The position numbers were made by a program, and so were the translations under genes. Shown piece after piece: positions 32,076 to 40,235 of a stretch of DNA of 64,000 bases (the stretch's first letter is position 1; each line of letters starts with the position of its first letter). This DNA is from G020344215 sp039586575 (GTDB lineage Bacteria; Gemmatimonadota; Gemmatimonadetes; Palauibacterales; KS3-K002): contig JBDHKD010000015.1 of the NCBI GenBank assembly GCA_039586575.1, forward strand, positions 36,896 to 100,895. Reading direction: 5' to 3'. A model generated the notes under the pieces. That model did no database searches and was not told where the DNA came from. It worked only from the letters and a program-made list of their open reading frames with translations.

Positions 32076-34025
32076 ATGCCGTACCTCCGCCTCCGTGACT
32101 TGCAGGCCGGCTCGGTGAGCGAGTTCGACGCTGCCGAGGTCAGGATCGGTCGCGATCCTGACCTCGAGTTGACGCTCAGCGGTGAGGGAGCCGGCGTGGT
32201 TTCCGGCAGCCATGCGCGCTTCATATATCGTGTCCGGCGCTGGTGGATCGCGGACATGGGTAGCCGGAACGGGACCTACGTCGGCGAGCGGCGGCTGACG
32301 CCGGGTCAGGAAGAGGTCGTCGCCGCCGGCACGGTGGTCCGTCTCGGCAAGACCGGACCGCGGCTGAAGGTGGAAGCGGCCACCAGCCGCGCTCTCGACA
32401 AGACCGTGGCGGAGTCGTTCACACCTGTGGATCAGCCTCTACCGGTGCCGCCGGCGATCGCGCCGCGCCATGCGGGTGGCGCGATCCTCAAGGTCACCCT
32501 CGAGGATGCCGAGAGCGGCAAGCGCTACCGTGCGCAGGGCGCGATCATCCGCATCGGCCGCGCTGGCGATTGCGAGGTCCGCCCGCTGGCTACGGATGAG
32601 GCCCTCATCTCGAGGCGACACTCGGAAATTGCCCTGACCGCCGAGGGTGGCGCGGTCCTGCGAGACGCGCGCAGCGTCAACGGGACCTTCCTAAACGGCG
32701 AGTTTCTGGAATCCGAGCGGCAGCTGAGCGAGGGCGACCAGATCGGCTTGGGCGATGAGGGGCCGGTCCTCATCGTCCTCGAGCTCGAGGTCTCGTCCGC
32801 TGGCGGCCTGACGACGCTGCTCGTACGACGCGTCGCGCGTGAGGTCTCGCGCGGGACGTCGGCGCGCGTGCGCCAGCTCGTCTGGGCGATGCTGATCGTC
32901 CTCGCGACTACCGTGGCCGGGCTGTACATCTTGACCTCGAGGCGCGAGCGAGAGACCGCGGCCGCGCTCGAGGAACAGCGGCTGGCGCTGGAGGACTACC
33001 GCCGTGCGCTCGCCGTCCAACAAGCGACGACCGACTCGGTGCTCTACATCGCGTCGGCGGATTACGAGCGCCTGCGAGGCGAGCTGCAGGTGGCGCGCCA
33101 AAGTTCCGCCCCAGCCGCGGTCATCGACAGCCTGCGGCGCGCGCTGGTCGCGGCGGATGAACGGACTCAGGCGCTCGAGGCGTCGCTGGCTCGCTCGCAG
33201 GAGTCGCTGAGAAGGCAACTGGCCGCCGGCGATTCCGCCCGGCGACTGGCCGACTCGGAGGTCGCGCGGCTGCGAGCCGAGCTGGAGCGGGCAAGGCAGG
33301 AGCGAGTCTCGGCGGGCCTGGTCGACAGCCTGCGGAGCGCTATTCAGGAGGCGGAGGAACAGGCAGGCGACATCGCCGCCCAGCTGCGCGCCGTCAGCGG
33401 CGTGAACCTGGCGGCGGTGGCGCAGGCCAATCAGGGCGCCGTGGGTCTCGTTACCGTGTTCCAGGGGCTGCAGCTTTTCGATGGCTCGGGTTTCACCATC
33501 ACACCGTCGGGCTTCTTCGTCACCAACCGTCACGTCGTAAACCCCGATCAGGCGGCGCCCGACTCCGTCTTCGTTACGATGGCGGACGAACGCTTCATGG
33601 AACCGGCCGATGTCATAGTCGTCGCACCCCCCGGCCAGCCCGATCTCGCGATCATCAAGATCCGCGACTATAGCGGCCCGCACATCGAGAAAGTCGATTG
33701 GTCCGGAGAACGGGCCAGACAGGGTGAGCCCGCGGCACTGCTCGGGTTCCCGGCCGGGTTAGGCGCCGCGCTCGACCGGACTCGCACCGTTCGCACGTCA
33801 ATGAGCGCCGGGATCTTCAGTCAGGTGACCACGGAGTCGATACGCTTCGATGGATTCACCGTCGAGGGGTCGAGCGGAAGCCCGGTATTCAATGCCAACG
33901 GCGAGGTGGTCGCTGTCCACCGGGGTAGTCTACGGGGGGCTACCGGGCTCGGCTTCGCCGTACCGGTCAGCAAGCTCATCCCGTTGCTGCCGGCCGCCGC
34001 CAAGGCAGAGCTCGGCATCGACTGA
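32076..34025 (+). CDS. Double-FHA, single-pass membrane, coiled-coil, trypsin-like serine protease
   Basis: The 649-residue product is a clear multidomain protein. FHA1 (about 1-98) has RIGR 23-26, SGSH 43-46 and SRNGT 63-67. FHA2 (about 136-240) has RIGR 159-162, SRRH 179-182 and SVNGT 200-204. A transmembrane helix spans about 268-286. A charged coiled coil covers about 290-435. A trypsin-like domain (about 450-640) has the triad His486 (TNRHVV), Asp523 (DLAIIKI) and Ser600 (GSSGSP). Both FHA domains keep the Arg/Ser/Asn residues that read phosphothreonine. Topology would place FHA in the cytoplasm and the protease outside. No PDZ domain is seen. It lies 43 nt after E2 and 17 nt before the S9 peptidase. 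Confidence 0.85.
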   Translation: MPYLRLRDLQAGSVSEFDAAEVRIGRDPDLELTLSGEGAGVVSGSHARFIYRVRRWWIADMGSRNGTYVGERRLTPGQEEVVAAGTVVRLGKTGPRLKVEAATSRALDKTVAESFTPVDQPLPVPPAIAPRHAGGAILKVTLEDAESGKRYRAQGAIIRIGRAGDCEVRPLATDEALISRRHSEIALTAEGGAVLRDARSVNGTFLNGEFLESERQLSEGDQIGLGDEGPVLIVLELEVSSAGGLTTLLVRRVAREVSRGTSARVRQLVWAMLIVLATTVAGLYILTSRRERETAAALEEQRLALEDYRRALAVQQATTDSVLYIASADYERLRGELQVARQSSAPAAVIDSLRRALVAADERTQALEASLARSQESLRRQLAAGDSARRLADSEVARLRAELERARQERVSAGLVDSLRSAIQEAEEQAGDIAAQLRAVSGVNLAAVAQANQGAVGLVTVFQGLQLFDGSGFTITPSGFFVTNRHVVNPDQAAPDSVFVTMADERFMEPADVIVVAPPGQPDLAIIKIRDYSGPHIEKVDWSGERARQGEPAALLGFPAGLGAALDRTRTVRTSMSAGIFSQVTTESIRFDGFTVEGSSGSPVFNANGEVVAVHRGSLRGATGLGFAVPVSKLIPLLPAAAKAELGID

Positions 34026-34042
34026 CTCTCGAGGAGGAAGGA

Positions 34043-36409
34043 ATGGGACCCTCTGGATCGCTGAGTGCCCTCTTCGCGGTTGCGATGGTGATGACCATCG
34101 GCGGTTCAACCAGTGCACAGACCCCCCAGCAGCTCGCCGCCAGTCAGGCGGAGTTCGAACTTTCCGTGGCCAACATCATGCGCGGCCCCGAGCTCGTTGG
34201 CACCTCACCGTCCCGGCTTCGCTGGTCGCCCGATGGCCGCACCCTCTACTTCGTCTGGAAGCCACCCGCTGAGGAGCGAGAAGGCCTGTACCGGGTGGAC
34301 CGCGGTGGCGGGGCTGCGGAGCGGATCGCGGACGACGAAGCGCGACGGATCGATGCGCGTCTCGGAGCCGTCTACTCGGAGGACAGAAGCAAGGCGGCCT
34401 ACCAATACGAGGGCGCGCTTTACCTGCTCGAGGTCCGATCCGGCCGCGAGCGGATGCTGGTCTCGGTGCCCGACCGTCTGTCGCGCGTGCAGATCGCGGC
34501 GGACGGCGAGACGGTCTACTTCGTCCGCCATGACAACCTCTTCGGGATCGATGTCAAGACCGGCAATCTCGCCCAACTCACCGACATACGGCGTGGCCCG
34601 GCACCTGACGACGTGGAGGCGCCCGAAGGACAGCGCCTCTACCTCAGGGACCAGCAACGTGAGCTGCTTGCGGTCTTCGATGTCGACTCCGTGATGCGCG
34701 CGCGCCGCTGGCCGCCGCCCGCCGACACCGCGCAGGTCGATACTCCCCAGGCCTTCTACATCGAAGACGGCCAGCGGCTCGGCGGCTACTGGGTCGCGGC
34801 GGACGGCTCGCACATGGTGTTCGATCTGAGCGAGGAGGCGCAGGAAGCGCGTCTGGCCTGGGTGCCCGACTATGTGACCGAGGACGGCTACACCACCCAG
34901 GCGCCCAACAAGCGAACGCTCGTCGGAGACGTGCGCGATGCCAGCAAGCTGGGGATCATGGACCTCGTCACCGGTGAGGTCGTCTGGGTCGATCACGGAC
35001 AGGGCGAACGGGCTGTGAGACTCACCTTCCGTGGCTGGTCGAAGCATTCGGATCGCTTCTTGGTCGTCGCTTTCTCGGATGACGCTCAGGACCGTTGGGT
35101 TCTCAGGGTCGATGCGACGTCCGGTGAGTCTATGGTACTGGACCACCTGCACGACAACGCCTGGATCGGTGGGCCCGGATCGAGTTCCGCCGGCTGGATG
35201 CCCGATGACGACCACGTCTGGTTCATCTCGGAGGCGAGCGGCTTCGCTCACCTCCATACGGTGGCCGAGGGCGGCGGCGAACCGACGCCGCTGACAACCG
35301 GACCGTGGGAAGTGCTGACTGCCCGGCTATCAGCCGACGAGAAGGAATGGCACCTGGTAACGAGCGAGGCGAGCCCGCACGAGCGTGGCTTTTACCGCAT
35401 GGACCTCGACGGTCGTGACCGTCGCCGCATCACGACATTCGGGACGCTTCAGGGTCCACGCGGTAGCTCGGTGGCCTCCGCGCCCGACGGACGGCGGCTG
35501 GCCGTGCTCTACGCGTGGCCCAACCATCCGCCCGAGCTGTTCCTCCAGGATAACAGGGAGGGGTCAAGTCCGGTCCAGATCACCCGCTCGACAACCGCCG
35601 AGTTCAACTCCTACACGTGGCGCGTCCCCGAAATCGTGTACTTCTCGGCCAGCGACGGCGAGGACGTGCCGGCCCGCCTCTATCGGCCCGAGCAGCCCAA
35701 CGGCGCCGGCGTCATCTTCGTTCACGGTGCCGGCTACATGCAAAACGTCCACAACTGGTGGAGCAGTTACTATCGGGAGTACATGTTCCACAACCTGCTG
35801 GTCGAGCTCGGGTACGCCGTGCTCGATGTCGACTATCGCGGCTCCGCCGGCTACGGCCGTGATTGGCGCACGGCCATCCACAAGCATATGGGCCGTGTCG
35901 ATCTCTCGGATCAGGTCGACGGCGCACGCTTCCTGACGAGCGAGCTGGGAGTCGATCCCCAGCGCATCGGAATCTATGGCGGCAGCTACGGTGGTTTCAT
36001 CACGCTGATGGCGATGTTCACCGAGCCCGAGACATTCGCCGCCGGTGCCGCCCTGCGACCGGTGACCGACTGGGCATACTACAATCACTGGTACACGTCT
36101 CGCATCCTCGGTCTGCCACAGGACGATGCCGAGGCCTACAGGCGCAGCTCACCGATCTATCATGCCGAGGGTCTCGAGGGCGCGCTGCTCATCTGTCACG
36201 GTATGATCGACCAGAACGTGCACTTCCAGGACACCGTGCGCCTGGTTGAGCGGTTGATGGAGCTGGGCAAGGCAGGCTGGGAGGTCGCGATCTACCCCAA
36301 GGAGGACCATGGGTTCGAGCATCCGTGGGCGTGGGCCGACGAGTACCGGCGGATATTGGAGTTGTTTGAGGAAAACCTGAGGGGAGGGGAGTGGGGAGTC
36401 CGTGAATAA
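34043..36409 (+). CDS. Secreted S9 peptidase, DPP IV/prolyl oligopeptidase-like
   Basis: ATG follows GAGGAGGAAGGA and gives 788 residues with a signal peptide (probable end at TSAQ). An N-terminal propeller (LRWSPDGRTLYFVWK and similar) is followed by an alpha/beta-hydrolase domain: DVDYRGSAGYGRDW, GIYGGSYGGFITLM (nucleophile Ser), CHGMIDQNVHF (Asp) and KEDHGFEHPW (His). It should remove dipeptides or cleave short peptides outside the cytoplasm. The last codons (GGEWGVRE) are encoded by a G-rich purine stretch like that ending mnmG. It overlaps the next gene by 8 nt. Confidence 0.9.
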   Translation: MGPSGSLSALFAVAMVMTIGGSTSAQTPQQLAASQAEFELSVANIMRGPELVGTSPSRLRWSPDGRTLYFVWKPPAEEREGLYRVDRGGGAAERIADDEARRIDARLGAVYSEDRSKAAYQYEGALYLLEVRSGRERMLVSVPDRLSRVQIAADGETVYFVRHDNLFGIDVKTGNLAQLTDIRRGPAPDDVEAPEGQRLYLRDQQRELLAVFDVDSVMRARRWPPPADTAQVDTPQAFYIEDGQRLGGYWVAADGSHMVFDLSEEAQEARLAWVPDYVTEDGYTTQAPNKRTLVGDVRDASKLGIMDLVTGEVVWVDHGQGERAVRLTFRGWSKHSDRFLVVAFSDDAQDRWVLRVDATSGESMVLDHLHDNAWIGGPGSSSAGWMPDDDHVWFISEASGFAHLHTVAEGGGEPTPLTTGPWEVLTARLSADEKEWHLVTSEASPHERGFYRMDLDGRDRRRITTFGTLQGPRGSSVASAPDGRRLAVLYAWPNHPPELFLQDNREGSSPVQITRSTTAEFNSYTWRVPEIVYFSASDGEDVPARLYRPEQPNGAGVIFVHGAGYMQNVHNWWSSYYREYMFHNLLVELGYAVLDVDYRGSAGYGRDWRTAIHKHMGRVDLSDQVDGARFLTSELGVDPQRIGIYGGSYGGFITLMAMFTEPETFAAGAALRPVTDWAYYNHWYTSRILGLPQDDAEAYRRSSPIYHAEGLEGALLICHGMIDQNVHFQDTVRLVERLMELGKAGWEVAIYPKEDHGFEHPWAWADEYRRILELFEENLRGGEWGVRE

Positions 36410-36926
36410 TCGATATCCCGTGAAAGAGTTCGAGGCCTACAGGCGCGAACTACTCGATCTACTCGCTGACCGGGAGCCGCTCGACGTCCTGGCGCATACG
36501 CCGGCGAAGATCGAGCGGCTCCTGAAAGGCATAGACGAATCCGTACTTGCCCGACGACCTGCTGCCGCCGTGTGGTCGGTCAAGGAGGTACTGGGTCACC
36601 TGGCCGACGGGGAGTGGGTGTACGGCTACCGGGTGCGGATGATGCTGAGTCACGATGAGCCGGAGATCGCCGGCTACGACCAGGATGTGATGGTCGCCGG
36701 TATGGCGCACAACGAGCGGCCAATCTCGATGTTGATGGAAGAGCTGCGGCGACTCAGGGGGTTGAACCTCGACCTCTACCTGCGCACCAAGGGGCCGGCG
36801 TGGGAGAGGTGCGGCCTTCATGCGGAGCGCGGTACGGAGAGCGTTAGCCTGACGGTCGAGCTGCTCGCCGGCCATGACCTGCGGCACTGCGACCAGATCG
36901 AGCGTACGCTGGCGGCGGTACGATGA
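36402..36926 (+). CDS. DinB/YfiT-like metal-dependent four-helix protein
   Basis: From GTG 36402 (174 residues) the protein has the DinB-like pattern: WSVKEVLGHLADGEWVYGYR with the first His, and LLAGHDLRHCDQIERTL with two more His at the C-terminus. These line up with the HHH metal triad of the DinB/bacillithiol-transferase superfamily. It is probably a cytoplasmic thiol transferase or hydrolase of unknown substrate. It overlaps the S9 gene by 8 nt and the next gene by 4 nt, so translation is coupled. Confidence 0.82.
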   Translation: MNNRYPVKEFEAYRRELLDLLADREPLDVLAHTPAKIERLLKGIDESVLARRPAAAVWSVKEVLGHLADGEWVYGYRVRMMLSHDEPEIAGYDQDVMVAGMAHNERPISMLMEELRRLRGLNLDLYLRTKGPAWERCGLHAERGTESVSLTVELLAGHDLRHCDQIERTLAAVR

Positions 36927-38038
36927 AGAAGCAGGCGCTCGAAACGCCGGCGCTCGTTGTCGATGCGGCGGTCCTCAGGCGTAACATCGAAGCGATGCAG
37001 CGGCAGGCCGATGATTTCGGCGTCCACCTTCGACCTCACATCAAGACTCATAAGTCGCCGGACCTCGCGCGGCTGCAGGAAGAAGCGGGCGCCAGGGGGA
37101 TCACCGTCGCCAAGCTCGGTGAGGCGGAGGTGATGGCCGCTGCGGGCCACCGGGACATCCTTATCGCCAATCAGGTGGTGGGCGACTCGAAGTTGCGCCG
37201 TCTGGTCGAGCTGGCGGGTCGTATCCACCTGGCGGTGCTCGTTGATAGCCGGCAAGGTGTCGAGATGCTCGAGCGCGCCTGTGCGGCAGCTGGTCGCAGG
37301 CTGGATGTGCTGATAGAGGTCGATACGGGAAAGCGGCGCTGCGGGCTCACCGACCTGGGAGAGATCGTCGACCTGGCTGAGGCCGTCGGCGCATCGCCGC
37401 ACCTCCACCTGCGCGGCGTCGAGACCCACGAGGGACACGTTCCGGCCGGTGCGACGAGCGCGGCGGTGCTGGAAGAGCGCGCGCTAGCTGCCGGGCGGCG
37501 CGTGGTCGAGGTGGCGCAGGTGCTGCGCGCTCGAGGTCACGCGGTGGCCGAAGTCAGTGTCGGCTCGACACCTGCCGCGCCGTGGACCGCATCGGTCGCC
37601 GGTATCACGGAGATGCGGCCTGGAACGTACGTGTTCAACGATGTGAACCAGATGGCCATCGAGCAGGCGACGCCGGAGCGTTGCGCGCTCGGCGTGCTGG
37701 CGACGGTGATCAGTCGGCCGGCGCCGGATCGTGCCGTGCTCGATGCGGGCAGCAAGTCGCTGTTCGCCGAGCCGCTGCGCCGTGGATTCGCGCTAGAAGA
37801 CTACAACGGTTTCGGTTACATCCGGGAGGCGCCTGCGGCGTGTGTGCGGGCGCTCAACGAGGAGCACGCGTTCGTGCACCTGCCGGAGGATCTCGGCTTC
37901 CCGGGCATCGGGGAGACCGTGGAGGTCATCCCCAATCATGTCTGCCCCGCCGTGAACCTCCACGACGAGCTCTTCCTCGTCGACGGCGATGAGGTGGTCG
38001 AAACCTGGCCGATAGCCGCGCGTGGCAAGGTCCGCTGA
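36923..38038 (+). CDS. D-threonine aldolase/D-serine dehydratase-like PLP enzyme
   Basis: The 371-residue fold-type III PLP protein has the alanine-racemase-like N-terminal barrel with the PLP lysine in RPHIKTHKSPDLA. The C-terminal metal motif PNHVCPAVNL supplies His and Cys to a divalent cation, the hallmark of the D-threonine aldolase/D-serine dehydratase group. Likely reaction: cleavage or dehydration of a D-3-hydroxy amino acid. The upstream peptidase suggests amino-acid scavenging, but that link is inference. It starts with ATG overlapping the DinB stop (ATGA). Confidence 0.9.
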   Translation: MKKQALETPALVVDAAVLRRNIEAMQRQADDFGVHLRPHIKTHKSPDLARLQEEAGARGITVAKLGEAEVMAAAGHRDILIANQVVGDSKLRRLVELAGRIHLAVLVDSRQGVEMLERACAAAGRRLDVLIEVDTGKRRCGLTDLGEIVDLAEAVGASPHLHLRGVETHEGHVPAGATSAAVLEERALAAGRRVVEVAQVLRARGHAVAEVSVGSTPAAPWTASVAGITEMRPGTYVFNDVNQMAIEQATPERCALGVLATVISRPAPDRAVLDAGSKSLFAEPLRRGFALEDYNGFGYIREAPAACVRALNEEHAFVHLPEDLGFPGIGETVEVIPNHVCPAVNLHDELFLVDGDEVVETWPIAARGKVR

Positions 38039-38042
38039 CTCG

Positions 38043-39488
38043 CTATTCCTCCGGCGGTAGGCCGCCTACGACGCGCTTGACTCGCGCGCCAGCCTCCAGC
38101 GTCGCATCCTTTGCGACGCCGTTGACCAGCTCGAGCGTCTCGATCGTTACGCTCGAGGGGTAGCGCTGCTGGAAATCCTCGAGGTTCATCGACCGATCCA
38201 GTCGCACGATCTCGAGACGGGCCGGCTGAACGCCGAGCGCTGCAGGGTCGCTCAGCCGGTCGAAGCTTCTCATCGAGCCCTGAAACATATCGCGGTAAGT
38301 CGACACCCGGCTCGCCAACGTGTAGCCCAGATACTGGAAGATCAGCTCGTTGTACTCGATGAAAACGACAACACCGCGTATCTCGGTCCCTTGGCTGGTC
38401 GCGCTGAACGAGCCCCACATGGCCGGCAGGCCATTCACCGCCTGCCTCGAAGTGCCGCCCGCCTGCAGGCCCTCCTGAGACAGAAAGTTGCGAGCCGCGT
38501 CTTCTATCGTTTCACCCTCACCCAAGCTGAGCTGCAGGATGGCGTCCTGCTCCGGGCTAATCGCTGCCACCGCCAGCGGCGTGTTTTGCGTCCGCCAGCC
38601 CTCCGGAAACTTGAGCTGGAACTCGAGGTCGGGGTGCAGGAATCGCGAGCCGCGGAAGTAGCCGTGCCGCGGATTCTCCCCGAAGACCATGTTGTCGATC
38701 ATCTCCAGGTAGCGCTCGCGATCCACTTCACCGTCGATCGTGCCACCGACCTCTGCGAGTCGTTGATCCATCCGCTCGCGTCGTTCGCCGGGGTCCGGGT
38801 GTGTCGAGAGCCAGCTGGGAATCCCACTGCCTCCGGCCGCCTCGGTCACGCGCCCGAGCATCTCGAACACTTCGACCATCTCGCGCGGATCGTAACCGGC
38901 ACGCGTCATGTAGCGGAACCCGAGATCGTCCGACTGGCGCTCGTCATCGCGGCCGAACTTCAGGAAGAGCAGGCCCAGGCCCTGCCCGGCGAGGTCGGCG
39001 TAGGGTGTGAACTCGGGGACGAAGACGCTGCCAGCGACCAGGCCGATCTGGGCGACGGTCGCTCGGCTCATCTGCTCCGCCGAGTGGCGCGCGGTGACGT
39101 GGCCGATCTCGTGACCCAGCACGCCCGCCAGTTCCGCCTCGGAGTTGAAGTGGGCGAGGATGCCGCGCGTCACGAAGATGAAGCCGCCGGGCAAGGCGAA
39201 GGCGTTCACGATGACATCGTCCACGACCTTGAAGCTCCAGGGGAGATCGGGCTTCTCCGACCTCGATGCCAGGTCGAGGCCGATGCGGCTCACGTACTCC
39301 TGTAGCGCCGGGTCGTCGTACAAGCCCATGACGGCTTCCACCTGCCTTGAGCCCTGACGCCCCATCTCGATTTCCTCACGCTCGCTCACAAGGATCAGCT
39401 GCCGCTCGCCTGTGGCGGGGTTCACCGGGCAAGCCGTGAGGCTCGCTGTGGCGAGTGCCAGGGCGGGCAATGCTCGGATTCGCCTCAT
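38043..39488 (-). CDS. M48 family peptidase lipoprotein, BepA/YfgC-like
   Basis: The 481-residue product has a lipoprotein signal ending SLTAC (Cys20), the YfgC-type N-terminus (NPATGERQLILVSEREE), zinc motif LGHEIGHVTARHSAEQM and the third-ligand helix DERQSDDLGFRYM. About 200 residues follow, including a PsbP/lipoprotein-like region (LEFQLKFPEGW) and a LysM-like end. BepA-type enzymes degrade or assist misassembled outer-membrane proteins in the periplasm. Ribosome site AGAGGAAGG precedes ATG. It converges on the D-threonine aldolase-like gene with a 4-nt gap. Confidence 0.9.
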   Translation of the reverse strand: MRRIRALPALALATASLTACPVNPATGERQLILVSEREEIEMGRQGSRQVEAVMGLYDDPALQEYVSRIGLDLASRSEKPDLPWSFKVVDDVIVNAFALPGGFIFVTRGILAHFNSEAELAGVLGHEIGHVTARHSAEQMSRATVAQIGLVAGSVFVPEFTPYADLAGQGLGLLFLKFGRDDERQSDDLGFRYMTRAGYDPREMVEVFEMLGRVTEAAGGSGIPSWLSTHPDPGERRERMDQRLAEVGGTIDGEVDRERYLEMIDNMVFGENPRHGYFRGSRFLHPDLEFQLKFPEGWRTQNTPLAVAAISPEQDAILQLSLGEGETIEDAARNFLSQEGLQAGGTSRQAVNGLPAMWGSFSATSQGTEIRGVVVFIEYNELIFQYLGYTLASRVSTYRDMFQGSMRSFDRLSDPAALGVQPARLEIVRLDRSMNLEDFQQRYPSSVTIETLELVNGVAKDATLEAGARVKRVVGGLPPEE

Positions 39489-39685
39489 GGGGGACCTTCC
39501 TCTGTCGCTGGGTTGCCTGTTGCCTTGAGGCTGTGCGGCGCTCAGCTTAGCTTGCAGGGCGGCGCCGACCCGGGCGCCGTGCCCCGCCGTCCTTGAAACT
39601 CGGGGGTTGTGCGCCTTCGTCTATAATAAGTGGGAGGCAGGCGCACGCGAGGGTTCCCGCCCGCGGGTCCGAGCTTTTCTTGGGA

Positions 39686-40180
39686 ATGCGAGCCGGCATG
39701 CAAGAAGGTGAAAAGAAGTTCAAGGAAGGAATATCCTACGGCCTCTGGGCAGGTTGGCTGTTCGGCTTCGCCGGCCTCCATCGCCTGTATCTGGGCAAGT
39801 ACGGCACCGGGTTCCTCTGGCTCTTCACCTGGGGGTTGGGCGGCATCGGCCAGCTGTACGACCTCATCACGATGCGTCGCCAGGTGGAGGAGGCCAACTT
39901 GCTAGAGGAGGCGCGTGCGATGCGCGCCCTGCGCCGTGCCGAGCCTCACCGCACACCCCAGCAACTGCTGCTCGACGCTGCCATGCGCGAGGACGGCAAG
40001 CTGACGGTAACGCAGGCGGCCATGATCACCGGCTTCTCGTTCCAGGAGGCCGAGACGCTGCTCCGGGAGATGGTGGCGAGCGGCTACGTCGATGTGGGGA
40101 ACGAGCCGGAAAGCGGCGTTATCGTCTACTATTTCCCCGAGCTCCAGGGGCGACGGCGGCTGGGACCCGAGGCACTGTGA
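39686..40180 (+). CDS. TM2-domain membrane protein with C-terminal winged-helix-like region
   Basis: The 164-residue product (start ATG 39686; ATG 39698 equally possible) has a TM2 domain: two helices around GLHRLYLGKYGTGFLWLF and GGIGQLYDLITM, with the conserved Gly-Asp/His-turn pattern. A cytoplasmic charged segment leads to a compact C-terminal domain (LTVTQAAMITGFSFQEAETL, SGYVDVGNEPESG) that looks like a small winged helix. Function unknown. It is followed by a bidirectional hairpin and then by the convergent M28 gene. Confidence 0.8.
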   Translation: MRAGMQEGEKKFKEGISYGLWAGWLFGFAGLHRLYLGKYGTGFLWLFTWGLGGIGQLYDLITMRRQVEEANLLEEARAMRALRRAEPHRTPQQLLLDAAMREDGKLTVTQAAMITGFSFQEAETLLREMVASGYVDVGNEPESGVIVYYFPELQGRRRLGPEAL

Positions 40181-40182
40181 GA

Positions 40183-40213
40183 AAGGGCCGGAGCGTCTGA
40201 CGCCCCGGCCCTT
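40183..40213. terminator. Bidirectional terminator-like hairpin between convergent genes
   Basis: AAGGGCCGG (40183-40191) pairs perfectly with CCGGCCCTT (40205-40213). An inner GCGT-CTG-ACGC continues the stem across one A-C mismatch. It lies 2 nt after the TM2 gene stop and 22 nt before the M28 stop, so it can serve both. The minus strand continues with TTCTC. Confidence 0.7.
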
Positions 40214-40235
40214 GTCGTTCGCGCCTACCTGCCGG

